Source: Bacteroidaceae bacterium (GTDB lineage: Bacteria > Bacteroidota > Bacteroidia > Bacteroidales > Bacteroidaceae). Taken from it: a DNA stretch of 10,689 nt. A program made the position numbers and the translations under genes. The notes beneath the pieces were generated by a model. That model saw only the letters and a program-made list of their open reading frames with translations. It was not told where the DNA came from and searched no databases. The stretch lies in the NCBI GenBank assembly GCA_024695315.1, contig JAILIJ010000159.1, forward strand, positions 1-10,689, read 5' to 3'. Positions 1 to 7,158 of the stretch are shown one piece after another. The stretch's first letter is position 1, and the number at the start of each line of letters is the position of its first letter.

Positions 1-504
1 GAGGTGTTTGATTTCTGCATCAGGAACGAGTGCATCAATTTCTGCTGCTATCTTAGCATCGTCTGGTAGGTTATTTTCGTAGGCATCTTCTGTTGAGTAC
101 ATAGCAACGTAGTCATTTGCGAAGATACGCTGTGTTGTCAGACAGTTGCCTGCCCAGTTGTACTGAACAAGGACATCACAAGTGAGGGTGTAGAGTCCTG
201 CAGGAAGGCCAGAAATCTCTTGGCTAAGTTCAATCTCAGGTATTGTTGCGTTCCAGATACCCCATAGGTGAGTGCCTTCAGAATACTGATTAGATACGAT
301 AGTACCGTCTTCAAGTTCTACGTTGATAGCATCACCTTCATTGATGGCGCACCATCCTGTTACTCCCTGTGCATTGATGTCGGCAGCAGTAGAAACTTGT
401 GTACCGTTGATATACATGTTCCAACCCTTAGGAGTGGCTGCTACGCCGCCAGAACTTGCATCGTTTTGGTTAGAGAGGTCTTCGAATGAAGGATTTTGGA
501 TATA
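1..504 (-). repeat. Repeat module copy 2 inside the large secreted protein (runs off the edge)
   Basis: This encodes residues about 713-880. NPSFEDLSNQNDASSGG, GWNMYINGTQVSTAADI, THLWGIWNATIPEIELS, GLPAGLYTLTCDVLV and LTTQRIFANDYVAMYST appear in the same order as in copy 1. The copies are clearly diverged, so this is an old duplication and not a recent tandem copy. The C-terminal end of the module lies beyond position 1. Confidence 0.75.
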
Positions 505-2640
505 CTCTGTAAGGTCGGCGCCTTCTTCAATCTCGTCGCTTTGGATACATGCTTGAAGTGCAGCATCGAGTTTAGAGATAATAGCGTCAACTTCCTCCAT
601 AGTCTCGATCTTACCTTCCTCGTACTGGTCTGATGCTTCGTCAATAGCATCCTCGTAGTCTCCTCTGCCGGATTTGTTGATGTATAGTCTAAGTTTTATA
701 TCGTGCTCTGTTATAGCATTATTGAGTTTCTCATACATGCTGATAGATTCTTCAGCAGAAGCAAGAATAGATTTGGTTGCAAGTATGGCATCTATGAGTT
801 CTGCTTGTGTGTTGGATTCTGATACATCTTCATACTTATTGTATGCGTCCTGTACCTTGGCCATCATAGATTCAGCCATCTTGGTATTGTCAGCATAGTA
901 GTTAGAGATACAGTTGAAATAGTGATTGAATGTGTTGTAGGCATCTGTAGCGTCATATCCGACCTTCTGAATTCTGTAGTTGTCTGTCTTGAACCATCCA
1001 TCTCCACCGCTTCCGTTGCTTGAAGTACGATTGGCTGCAGCAATATTGCCATCGGTACGTAGACCAAAGGTGAGAGTACCATCGTAGACGAATGCACGTA
1101 CTTCTACAGGTTGCATCTCGGTGTCTGTGGTTGACTCTGAATTGTTAGCAAAACCGTAGACCTCTGAATTGTCGAGCTGTGACTCGTCATATTCGCCTTC
1201 TACACCGAAATATGTTGATGAGAGGTTAGCGAAGATACGTTGTGTAGTACGACGTGAACCATTGCCGTTGGCACCAACCATGAGACCCGCTGTTACGATG
1301 TAAGTACCGTTTTCAAGGTCTTTGATAGTTTGTGAGATCTCGTAATTTGGTACACTTGAAACCCAAAGACCGAAGCCGTAGTTTCCGTCCTTGATGTCGC
1401 CAGAACAGTCTGCATTAACGCCGTGCCAGTTAGCTATACCTGCGGCTTTAACTTCGTCTGCTGTAGTGACTTGAGTGCCATTGATATATATGTTCCATCC
1501 TGTAGGAGCACCAGCAACACCTGTTGTCTCGCTGCCATTCTGTGCTGTAAGGTCTTCAAATGACATATTTACTCCAAGTGCAGTTATGTCGCCAGTACCA
1601 AGGCTATAGTTTTTCTCTGCAGTCTTGAGGTCATTTGTAGCTGTCTCGAGACTTGTGGCATCACTTTTGCTGTTGAAAGTCTTTACTGCTGTTATGATAG
1701 CAGCCTCAAGTGTCTTGTCATTATCTATGTTGAGAGCTATAGCGTTGTTGATTTCGTTGTAGAGAGCTATCTTGGTTGATATCATGGAAGTGATGGTGTT
1801 GGCATCCTCTTCGTTCTCGTTGTAGTTTGCTGCATTATAAATAGCTGCAGCATCTTTGACTGAGAGGGCTACGCCTTCTTCATAGCCTTCATATTCTCCG
1901 TATTCAGCTTCGAATTTGTTGATGGCATTTACAACCTCGAGGTCGGCCATGTATGCAGGTATGTTTTCTACAGATACGAAGCCCCAGTTGAATGATGTGG
2001 AGTCGTTGGCTGAGAAGAGTACGTTACCGGTCATTTCGTCGTCTACCTGAGTAATGCCTCCGTAGCAGTCTGGGAACCATGGACCGTTGTAGTAAGTGGC
2101 ACATACATATTGATTACCGGCGTTTAGGTGCATCCTGATGTCTTTTGTTGGCGTGTAAGGTGCCTGTCCAAGGGCGTCAGAATTGTTGCCTTCTCCTAAG
2201 ATGAGGTTGTAGAAGCCGCCTTCTTTTGGATCGAGAATCCATTTTACCTGGTCTGTTGAATTTACATTAACGTTGGCTGAGCCCTGAGGTAGAATTAAAT
2301 AATACGTGACATCTTGAGTTTTTTCCTCATTTGTCTCTGGGTCAGTAACTGTCTCTTGAGCATCAATGGTAAACGACCAAGTGTTGTCTTTGTTCTTGAT
2401 GGCTTTGAGTGCGTAATTGGCATAGTTGGATTCCTTTTCTCCTAAGAAATAGAGTGCTCCATCCCAATCTGTACGACTCATGTACTGAGTTGAACTTTGT
2501 GATTTGTTGACCAGCACATATTTGTTTCCGTCAACGAGTGTTTCTGGTTTTACTTTGGGATCAACTCCTGCAAACGAAGCTAATGCTAAGCCAAAGCACG
2601 TACAGGTTAGTCCTGTTCTAAAGTAAAGTTTTGTCATCAT
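1..2640 (-). CDS. Large secreted repeat protein, C-terminus outside window (partial, 880 codons seen)
   Basis: The minus-strand frame is open from the ATG at 2640 to the window edge with no stop. A second in-frame ATG follows directly at 2637. The N-terminus (MMTKLYFRTGL, then a hydrophobic run ending ALASFAG) looks like a signal peptide, so export is likely. Residues about 30-225 form a beta-rich domain (LVDGNKYVLVNK...). Residues about 226-350 and 563-712 are acidic, Ala/Glu-rich and probably helical linkers, vaguely FIVAR-like. Between and after them lie two copies of one beta-rich module (about 356-562, and 713 to beyond the window edge), sharing SFEDL, a GWN-YINGTQV motif and TQRIFAN. 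The modules resemble jelly-roll carbohydrate-binding folds, but I cannot name a family. No catalytic motif was recognised. Codons favour C in third position (AAC, GAC, TAC, ATC), unlike the AT-ending codons of the other genes here, which may reflect high expression. It diverges from the regulator gene. The reading frame is certain; a surface glycan-binding or adhesive role is inference. Confidence 0.9.
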   Translation of the reverse strand, partial: MMTKLYFRTGLTCTCFGLALASFAGVDPKVKPETLVDGNKYVLVNKSQSSTQYMSRTDWDGALYFLGEKESNYANYALKAIKNKDNTWSFTIDAQETVTDPETNEEKTQDVTYYLILPQGSANVNVNSTDQVKWILDPKEGGFYNLILGEGNNSDALGQAPYTPTKDIRMHLNAGNQYVCATYYNGPWFPDCYGGITQVDDEMTGNVLFSANDSTSFNWGFVSVENIPAYMADLEVVNAINKFEAEYGEYEGYEEGVALSVKDAAAIYNAANYNENEEDANTITSMISTKIALYNEINNAIALNIDNDKTLEAAIITAVKTFNSKSDATSLETATNDLKTAEKNYSLGTGDITALGVNMSFEDLTAQNGSETTGVAGAPTGWNIYINGTQVTTADEVKAAGIANWHGVNADCSGDIKDGNYGFGLWVSSVPNYEISQTIKDLENGTYIVTAGLMVGANGNGSRRTTQRIFANLSSTYFGVEGEYDESQLDNSEVYGFANNSESTTDTEMQPVEVRAFVYDGTLTFGLRTDGNIAAANRTSSNGSGGDGWFKTDNYRIQKVGYDATDAYNTFNHYFNCISNYYADNTKMAESMMAKVQDAYNKYEDVSESNTQAELIDAILATKSILASAEESISMYEKLNNAITEHDIKLRLYINKSGRGDYEDAIDEASDQYEEGKIETMEEVDAIISKLDAALQACIQSDEIEEGADLTEYIQNPSFEDLSNQNDASSGGVAATPKGWNMYINGTQVSTAADINAQGVTGWCAINEGDAINVELEDGTIVSNQYSEGTHLWGIWNATIPEIELSQEISGLPAGLYTLTCDVLVQYNWAGNCLTTQRIFANDYVAMYSTEDAYENNLPDDAKIAAEIDALVPDAEIKHL
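955..1575 (-). repeat. Repeat module copy 1 inside the large secreted protein
   Basis: This stretch encodes residues about 356-562 of the secreted protein. It starts near NMSFEDLTAQNGSE, carries GWNIYINGTQVTTADEV, has a segment NYGFGLWVSSVPNYEIS leading to a DLENGTYIV strand, then RRTTQRIFANLSS, and ends near YRIQKVGYDA. The order of motifs matches copy 2, about 357 residues further on. Boundaries are estimates made by eye. The predicted beta-sandwich or carbohydrate-binding nature is inference from the alternating hydrophobic pattern and the Gly/Asn/Trp content. Confidence 0.75.
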
Positions 2641-2738
2641 GTAAAAAAAATTAAGTTAGTATAAATTGGTATTATAATTTTAGTTTCTTAATAAATCTTC
2701 TATAGTTTTGGTGAGTTCCAATCCATGTATGGTGTTGC

Positions 2739-2746
2739 CAAACTTA
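2739..2746 (-). promoter_or_regulatory. Candidate -7 element (TAAGTTTG) for the large secreted protein
   Basis: Read on the minus strand, TAAGTTTG fits TAnnTTTG and would give a leader of roughly 90 bases. A competing candidate, TACATTTG (2816 to 2809, minus strand), is followed by CAATG and fits the consensus equally well, with a leader of about 160 bases. Neither has a clear -33 TTTG, so the choice between them is open. Confidence 0.35.
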
Positions 2747-2913
2747 TGAAACTTATATAAAAGATATTTTTCTAATGTTGTGATTATGTATTAGCATTTC
2801 CGACATTGCAAATGTAGAATATTTGACGGGCTTTGTGTAAGATTTTTCGTAACAAAAAATGCAACAAATGTAACTTTATAGGTTTATTAAAGGCTTTTAT
2901 GGGCTTAATTTCT

Positions 2914-2921
2914 TAACTTTG
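2914..2921 (+). promoter_or_regulatory. Candidate -7 element (TAACTTTG) for the sensor-regulator gene
   Basis: TAACTTTG matches the Bacteroidetes primary sigma factor -7 consensus TAnnTTTG. It would start transcription near 2928 and leave a very short leader of about 15 bases before the ATG at 2943, or about 27 before the ATG at 2955. I see no convincing TTTG at the -33 spacing, so the promoter may be weak or dependent on an activator. The same octamer precedes the DUF3575 gene. Confidence 0.5.
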
Positions 2922-2942
2922 CTGCGTTAAACATCTCTTATA

Positions 2943-5777
2943 ATGTGTATTACGATGGAAAAAATGTCATGTTATTATATGTGTAGACTACATTTTTTAG
3001 TTACATTTTTATTAATGTACATAGGTGTACAAGCACAAAAAATTATTGTAACGGAGTTGCCAACTTTTCGTTATATGCCAATAGCTCACATGCATCATGT
3101 CGTACAGGATGCAGAGGGATTCATGTGGTATGCTACGGATGGCGGGGTGTGTCGTGACAATGGATACCAGATTGATGTTTTCAGAAATGAATATTCTAAT
3201 CCTAATTTCTGGAAGTCTAATCTCATTAGAGGATTGGCTGTCGGTATAGATGATAAGATTTGGGTAGCTACAAGCGAAGGATTATATTATATTGATAAGG
3301 CGGATTATTCATTGAAGGAGGTTGTGGCAGAGGAGATTCCAAAAAAGAGTATTGGATTCATTACTGTAACTTCTGACGGTAATATTTGGGTGCTTGGCCG
3401 AAAATCTATTGTTAAACTGTCGAAAGATGGTGAACTGATAAAGCATTATGAGGCTTCGAATAGGGGAGATGGATATAAGTCCGTGAATCAGATTTTCGAG
3501 GATTCGAAACATAATATTTGGCTTTTGGAGTGTAGGGGAGCATTGAGCAAGTATAATGCTGCGACTGATAGGTTTGATAGATGTGACTGGCCAGATGATT
3601 GCGAACCGCATGGTGGTTTATTTGAAGATAAGACGAACGGATGTTTCTGGGTGCCTACTTGGGGGAAAGGAATCGTAAAATATGTACCGGATGAAACGGG
3701 CATACATGGAAAGGTGGATTTTCAACCATGTACTTACGAAGGGAATACATTAAATTCTAATATGGGCAAGATTGTGTCCATGTGTAGTAGTGCGGATGGA
3801 AAGACGCTTTGGTGCGCCGCTATGGATGGTTTTTACGCTTATACAGTAGGCGATGATGGGGTTTTACGCGAAAGGAGTTTACAAGGATTGATACCTGAAG
3901 GTAAAAATGTGTATGCAACGGTGTATAGGGATAGAAATGAGAATATCTGGGTTACGGCTTATTCTCCGCGTCCATTTATTCTAACACAAAGAAATAATGA
4001 TATATGTCGTGTGCCTATAGATAACGTTTTTTATGAAACCGGAGTGGAAACGATAACTGAAAATATCGTTTTTGATGGAAACTATGCCTGGATATGGCAT
4101 CTGAGGCTTAATCTTATGCTTTATAATACGGTAGATAATGATGTAAATATCGTTTTGCAAGATGAGCATAAAGATTATGGATCAAGTGTCATGTGTAAGA
4201 AAAAAAATGGAGAGGGCATCTGGAGTTCTAGTGGCTGGTCTTTGTGTGAACTGAAGCATGACGGAATGAATGTGAAGAGCTCTAAGCTAGTGAATGCAGG
4301 TGGGGTGATTAGAAGTATATACGATGATGGTAAAGGTAAAGTATATGTCGGTACAACTTATGGTGTGAAGTGTTATGATGTGACAACTGGTAATTTAAGC
4401 GATGTGCTCGATAATACTGGTACCGTAAGCAAGTTGCTGGTTGATGCTGTGTCTAATAGACTGTTTTTTATATCTGAAAGATATGGATTTGCTTCATATT
4501 CTTTTGCAGACAAGAAGGTGAAGTCTTATTCAGAAAAACTGCCTGAACGATTTGAATCGTTTGATATTTCTGATAAAGGAGTGATATGTGCGTCTACTGA
4601 TGTTGGAAGTGTTTACAGGATTGACGTGGAGCGTGGGGAAGTCATTAGGGAGTCTGATATGAGTCTACCAAATAGTGATGAGATTTTTAATCTTACTTTT
4701 GACTCAAGTGGACATCTTTGGCTTATGACAAGCCAGTTTGTGAAAGAGTATAATCCAGAAAATAAGTCTTCGAGATATATTTATGCGTCTGACAAGAATA
4801 TAGATCTTGACTATTTTATTTCCTTAACAAGGGTTGATGACAGAATCTGTGTTGGTGGGGCTGGTGGATATTGTTTGCTAAAGTCTTCTGAGACATTAGA
4901 TGTCAAATCTGTTTCAGCAATACCTATTGTTTCATCTGTCATTGTTGATGGAGAGAAAAGTCTGATAGGCAAGGATATGCACGATTTAGTAGTTGAATAT
5001 GGTAAAATGAATGTGTCGGTAAATTTCACAATATTGGATTATTTACATGCTAATAAAATCAGTTATGCCTATTGTTTACATAAAAAGGGCACTAAGGCTG
5101 AAAAGTGGGTTTATCTGCCTCAAGGACATAATACGGCATATTTTGTTGACATGCAAAAGGGCAATTATGTGTTGGATGTGAAGGCTACGGATGTATATGG
5201 TAATTGGTGTGAACCTGTTACCTGTCTAAATGTAGAAATGTTGCCTGCATGGTGGAATACGTGGTGGATGTATATTGTTTATTTCCTTATTTTTGCTTCG
5301 GCGTTGATATTGGCTATACGTGTGTATTATAATTATAAGGTGAAGAATTTGGAAATTCAAAAACTGGTTAATTTGGCTAAGGAATTGCGTGAGTCGCAAC
5401 AGCAGAATGCCGAGAATGAAGAAAAGGAAAAGGAGAAACCTGTGATTGTGGAGATGACAAAGGCGGAACAGAGGTTCGTGGCAACTGCTAAGGCTAAGGT
5501 TGAGGAGAATATCAGTAATTCAAATTATACAACAGAGGATTTTGCAAGTGACATGTGTATGAGTAGGATGAATCTGTATAGAAAGCTTCAGAAGGTTACG
5601 GGACAAAAGCCTACTGAATTTATAAGAATGATTAGGCTGCAATATGCTGCTAAATTACTTAAGGATGGAGAGCTTTCAATAGCCGAGATATCTGAAAAGG
5701 TAGGTTTTTCTACTCCTTCATACTTTACAAAGTGTTTTAAGGATGCTTTCGGAGTTTTGCCTACTCGATATATTTAG
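2943..5777 (+). CDS. Transmembrane propeller/Y_Y_Y sensor fused directly to an AraC-type DNA-binding domain
   Basis: This is a predicted inner-membrane regulator of 944 residues. After a signal peptide or N-terminal anchor (hydrophobic LVTFLLMYIGVQAQ, ending near residue 32) come about 14 propeller strand motifs of the Reg_prop type, such as GFMWYATDGGV, DKIWVATSEGLYYID, HNIWLL and GHLWLMTS. These occupy about residues 33-680 and fit two 7-bladed propellers. A Y_Y_Y domain follows (about 690-767), then one membrane helix (about 774-796), an acidic coiled-coil-like linker (about 800-838, rich in Glu/Lys/Gln), and an AraC helix-turn-helix pair (about 841-944, with SIAEISEKVGFS and SYFTKCFKDAFG). 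Known hybrid two-component systems with this sensor also carry a histidine kinase (H-box, ATPase) and a receiver. None is present, and the 45-residue linker leaves no room for them. It probably binds a glycan fragment in the periplasm and signals across the membrane by conformational change (inference). In-frame ATGs at 2955 and 2964 are alternative starts and also leave an intact signal peptide. Confidence 0.93.
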   Translation: MCITMEKMSCYYMCRLHFLVTFLLMYIGVQAQKIIVTELPTFRYMPIAHMHHVVQDAEGFMWYATDGGVCRDNGYQIDVFRNEYSNPNFWKSNLIRGLAVGIDDKIWVATSEGLYYIDKADYSLKEVVAEEIPKKSIGFITVTSDGNIWVLGRKSIVKLSKDGELIKHYEASNRGDGYKSVNQIFEDSKHNIWLLECRGALSKYNAATDRFDRCDWPDDCEPHGGLFEDKTNGCFWVPTWGKGIVKYVPDETGIHGKVDFQPCTYEGNTLNSNMGKIVSMCSSADGKTLWCAAMDGFYAYTVGDDGVLRERSLQGLIPEGKNVYATVYRDRNENIWVTAYSPRPFILTQRNNDICRVPIDNVFYETGVETITENIVFDGNYAWIWHLRLNLMLYNTVDNDVNIVLQDEHKDYGSSVMCKKKNGEGIWSSSGWSLCELKHDGMNVKSSKLVNAGGVIRSIYDDGKGKVYVGTTYGVKCYDVTTGNLSDVLDNTGTVSKLLVDAVSNRLFFISERYGFASYSFADKKVKSYSEKLPERFESFDISDKGVICASTDVGSVYRIDVERGEVIRESDMSLPNSDEIFNLTFDSSGHLWLMTSQFVKEYNPENKSSRYIYASDKNIDLDYFISLTRVDDRICVGGAGGYCLLKSSETLDVKSVSAIPIVSSVIVDGEKSLIGKDMHDLVVEYGKMNVSVNFTILDYLHANKISYAYCLHKKGTKAEKWVYLPQGHNTAYFVDMQKGNYVLDVKATDVYGNWCEPVTCLNVEMLPAWWNTWWMYIVYFLIFASALILAIRVYYNYKVKNLEIQKLVNLAKELRESQQQNAENEEKEKEKPVIVEMTKAEQRFVATAKAKVEENISNSNYTTEDFASDMCMSRMNLYRKLQKVTGQKPTEFIRMIRLQYAAKLLKDGELSIAEISEKVGFSTPSYFTKCFKDAFGVLPTRYI

Positions 5778-5805
5778 CATTGCAGATTTATCTCGAAAGG
5801 TAGGT
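5776..5805 (+). pseudogene. Possible decayed remnant of an AraC HTH segment, overlapping the regulator stop
   Basis: Read in the +1 frame relative to the regulator, these 30 bases encode SIADLSRKVG. The regulator itself encodes SIAEISEKVG (residues 912-921) at 5676-5705, exactly 100 bases upstream. Seven of ten residues are identical and the other changes are mostly conservative; about 21 of 30 bases match, with the last ten (AAAGGTAGGT) exact. Similarity stops on both sides and a stop codon follows four codons later (TAA at 5815). The match could be the scar of a partial duplication or of a lost second regulator. Chance similarity is possible because the segment is short. Confidence 0.35.
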
Positions 5806-5901
5806 CAGTTAATATAACGCTAAAACGAAATGTGGCTGAAGAATGAGAAAATGCGTTTATTGGATAGTAATAATTCAGTAGCTTTTTTCAAGGATCATAA
5901 A

Positions 5902-5938
5902 AAAGACAAGGACACTAATAAACTGTGGCCTTGTCTTT
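5902..5938 (-). terminator. Hairpin terminator between convergent genes, best oriented for the minus-strand operon
   Basis: AAAGACAAGG-A-CAC pairs with GTG-G-CCTTGTCTTT: a 14-position stem with one A-G mismatch and a 9-base loop (5916-5924). On the minus strand the stem is followed by a run of T (plus-strand A at 5898-5904), as expected for an intrinsic terminator just after the GH43 stop at 5950. On the plus strand the T run is broken (TTGTCTTTCCTTT), so it may also end regulator transcription, but less well. Confidence 0.8.
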
Positions 5939-5949
5939 CCTTTATGCTG

Positions 5950-7146
5950 CTATTTTTTTAATGCTTTTTTTATTTCTTTTAGCATGGAATCAAAAGAATG
6001 CTTGTCGGATTTCGTACTTAGAACTGTCTTAGCTTTTTTAATCAAATCCTTTTTTGTCTCAGCTGAGATATTATCTGCCTTGTTGAGATTATTAACGGCT
6101 ATGGATAGGTTTGACCATGATTCTAGGCGCTTGCGTTCAGCCTCTGTAATATGAATTACTGAGCCATGGCGAGGGGTGAAATTACCTTTTGTTGGTGTGT
6201 CTTTTACGTATGTAAAGTCTTTTAAGTCTCCCTTGCAGAACTGGTAGTGGCCGTTTGCATAACAGTCATACATTAGGATATAATCGTCTGAATTTATGAG
6301 TGGGAATACGCTTGACCCCTCGACTGGATATTGTCCTGGTTTTTGAAGATGTCTCCATTCTATATTGTAAGGGCCTGTAACTTTTTTACTTGTTGCACGC
6401 ATGACTCCTTGGCGTGTTCTCCATCCACCGTTAGGACCTATAGGGTTGATAACAGATCGCCCTTCGTCCTTGAAGAATAGTACATATTCGTTATTTTTCT
6501 TGTCGAATACGATGTCGCCATCGATGCTTGCTTTTCCAAAATCAAACAGTAACTTTGGCTCTGTTATATCGGTAAAGTCTTCGTTTGCGTATGAATAATA
6601 GAGCTTGAAATATGGCTGGTTGAATCGTGGATCATTTGTAGGATATTCCCAGTCATGACGTCCTATGCTATAGTAAATCATGTATTTTTTTGCTTCTGGG
6701 TCCCAAATTGTTTGTGGAGCCCATACAGCATGCAGATTATTTGCGTCTAAACCATGGATTTTAGGAAATCTTGTAGGGAAGTTGATGGCTGTATGTTTCC
6801 AATGAATAAGGTCTGTAGATTTCATTAGAATGAGACCATCGTTAGATTGCCATCCTTCGCTTGAACGCATATCTGTGAGTACCATGTAGAATGTTTTACC
6901 ATCTTCTGATCTAAGAATATGTGGATCGCGTATTGATTTTTTAATGGCTATGGTATCAGAGGCAACGACATGTCGCCCTTCGTTTAAGCTTGTATAATTG
7001 AAACCATCGTCTGATAGTGCGTAGCGTATCTGTTCTCCCTCGGGGGTATTGTTGGAGAAGAATACGAAAAGATAGGTTGTGTACTTCTGTGCTTGAGCAA
7101 GGTTGAAGCATAGAAATGTGATCAATGTAATGATGATTGTTTTCAT
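5950..7146 (-). CDS. Secreted glycoside hydrolase family 43-like enzyme
   Basis: The 398-residue protein has a signal peptide (MKTIIITLITFLCFNLAQAQ, cleavage likely after QAQ) and a five-bladed propeller fold typical of GH43. The three acidic positions expected of the family are visible: Asp74 in SIRDPHILR (general base), Asp209 in ASIDGDIVFD (pKa modulator, compare the family pattern IDP-VF-D), and Glu276 in VEGSSVFPL (general acid). WAPQTIWDPEAKKYMIYYS (about 142-160) is another family block. Such enzymes usually remove arabinofuranose or xylose, sometimes galactose, from plant-type glycans; the specificity cannot be read here. A Lys-rich, probably helical tail of about 50 residues (346-398) follows the catalytic domain. 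There is no T9SS-type C-terminal signal, unlike its operon partner, so a periplasmic site is plausible. It starts 12 bases after the upstream gene ends and is probably co-transcribed with it. Confidence 0.85.
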   Translation of the reverse strand: MKTIIITLITFLCFNLAQAQKYTTYLFVFFSNNTPEGEQIRYALSDDGFNYTSLNEGRHVVASDTIAIKKSIRDPHILRSEDGKTFYMVLTDMRSSEGWQSNDGLILMKSTDLIHWKHTAINFPTRFPKIHGLDANNLHAVWAPQTIWDPEAKKYMIYYSIGRHDWEYPTNDPRFNQPYFKLYYSYANEDFTDITEPKLLFDFGKASIDGDIVFDKKNNEYVLFFKDEGRSVINPIGPNGGWRTRQGVMRATSKKVTGPYNIEWRHLQKPGQYPVEGSSVFPLINSDDYILMYDCYANGHYQFCKGDLKDFTYVKDTPTKGNFTPRHGSVIHITEAERKRLESWSNLSIAVNNLNKADNISAETKKDLIKKAKTVLSTKSDKHSFDSMLKEIKKALKK

Positions 7147-7158
7147 TTTTAATATGTA

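Larger units (their letters stand above)
2641..2942. promoter_or_regulatory. Divergent intergenic region between the secreted protein and the regulator
   Basis: These 302 AT-rich bases separate the two divergent start codons and hold no credible ORF. They contain candidate Bacteroidetes -7 elements for both directions (listed separately) and two exact copies of CAAATGTA at 2809-2816 and 2865-2872. Either the regulator or another factor could act here, but no operator can be proven from the sequence. Confidence 0.6.

Noticed and set aside
268..1097. Several short ORFs of 69-77 codons on both strands
   Set aside because: They are other-frame shadows of the long continuous secreted-protein frame that covers 1-2640.
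3309..3611. 100-codon minus-strand ORF
   Set aside because: It is antisense to the propeller region of the regulator, with no supporting motif; other short minus-strand frames in 3488-5029 are equally unsupported.
5098..5460. Possible hidden histidine kinase part in the regulator linker
   Set aside because: The stretch holds the end of the Y_Y_Y domain, one membrane helix and a Glu/Lys-rich linker. No H-box, N-box or glycine-rich ATP motifs are present and the length is far too small.
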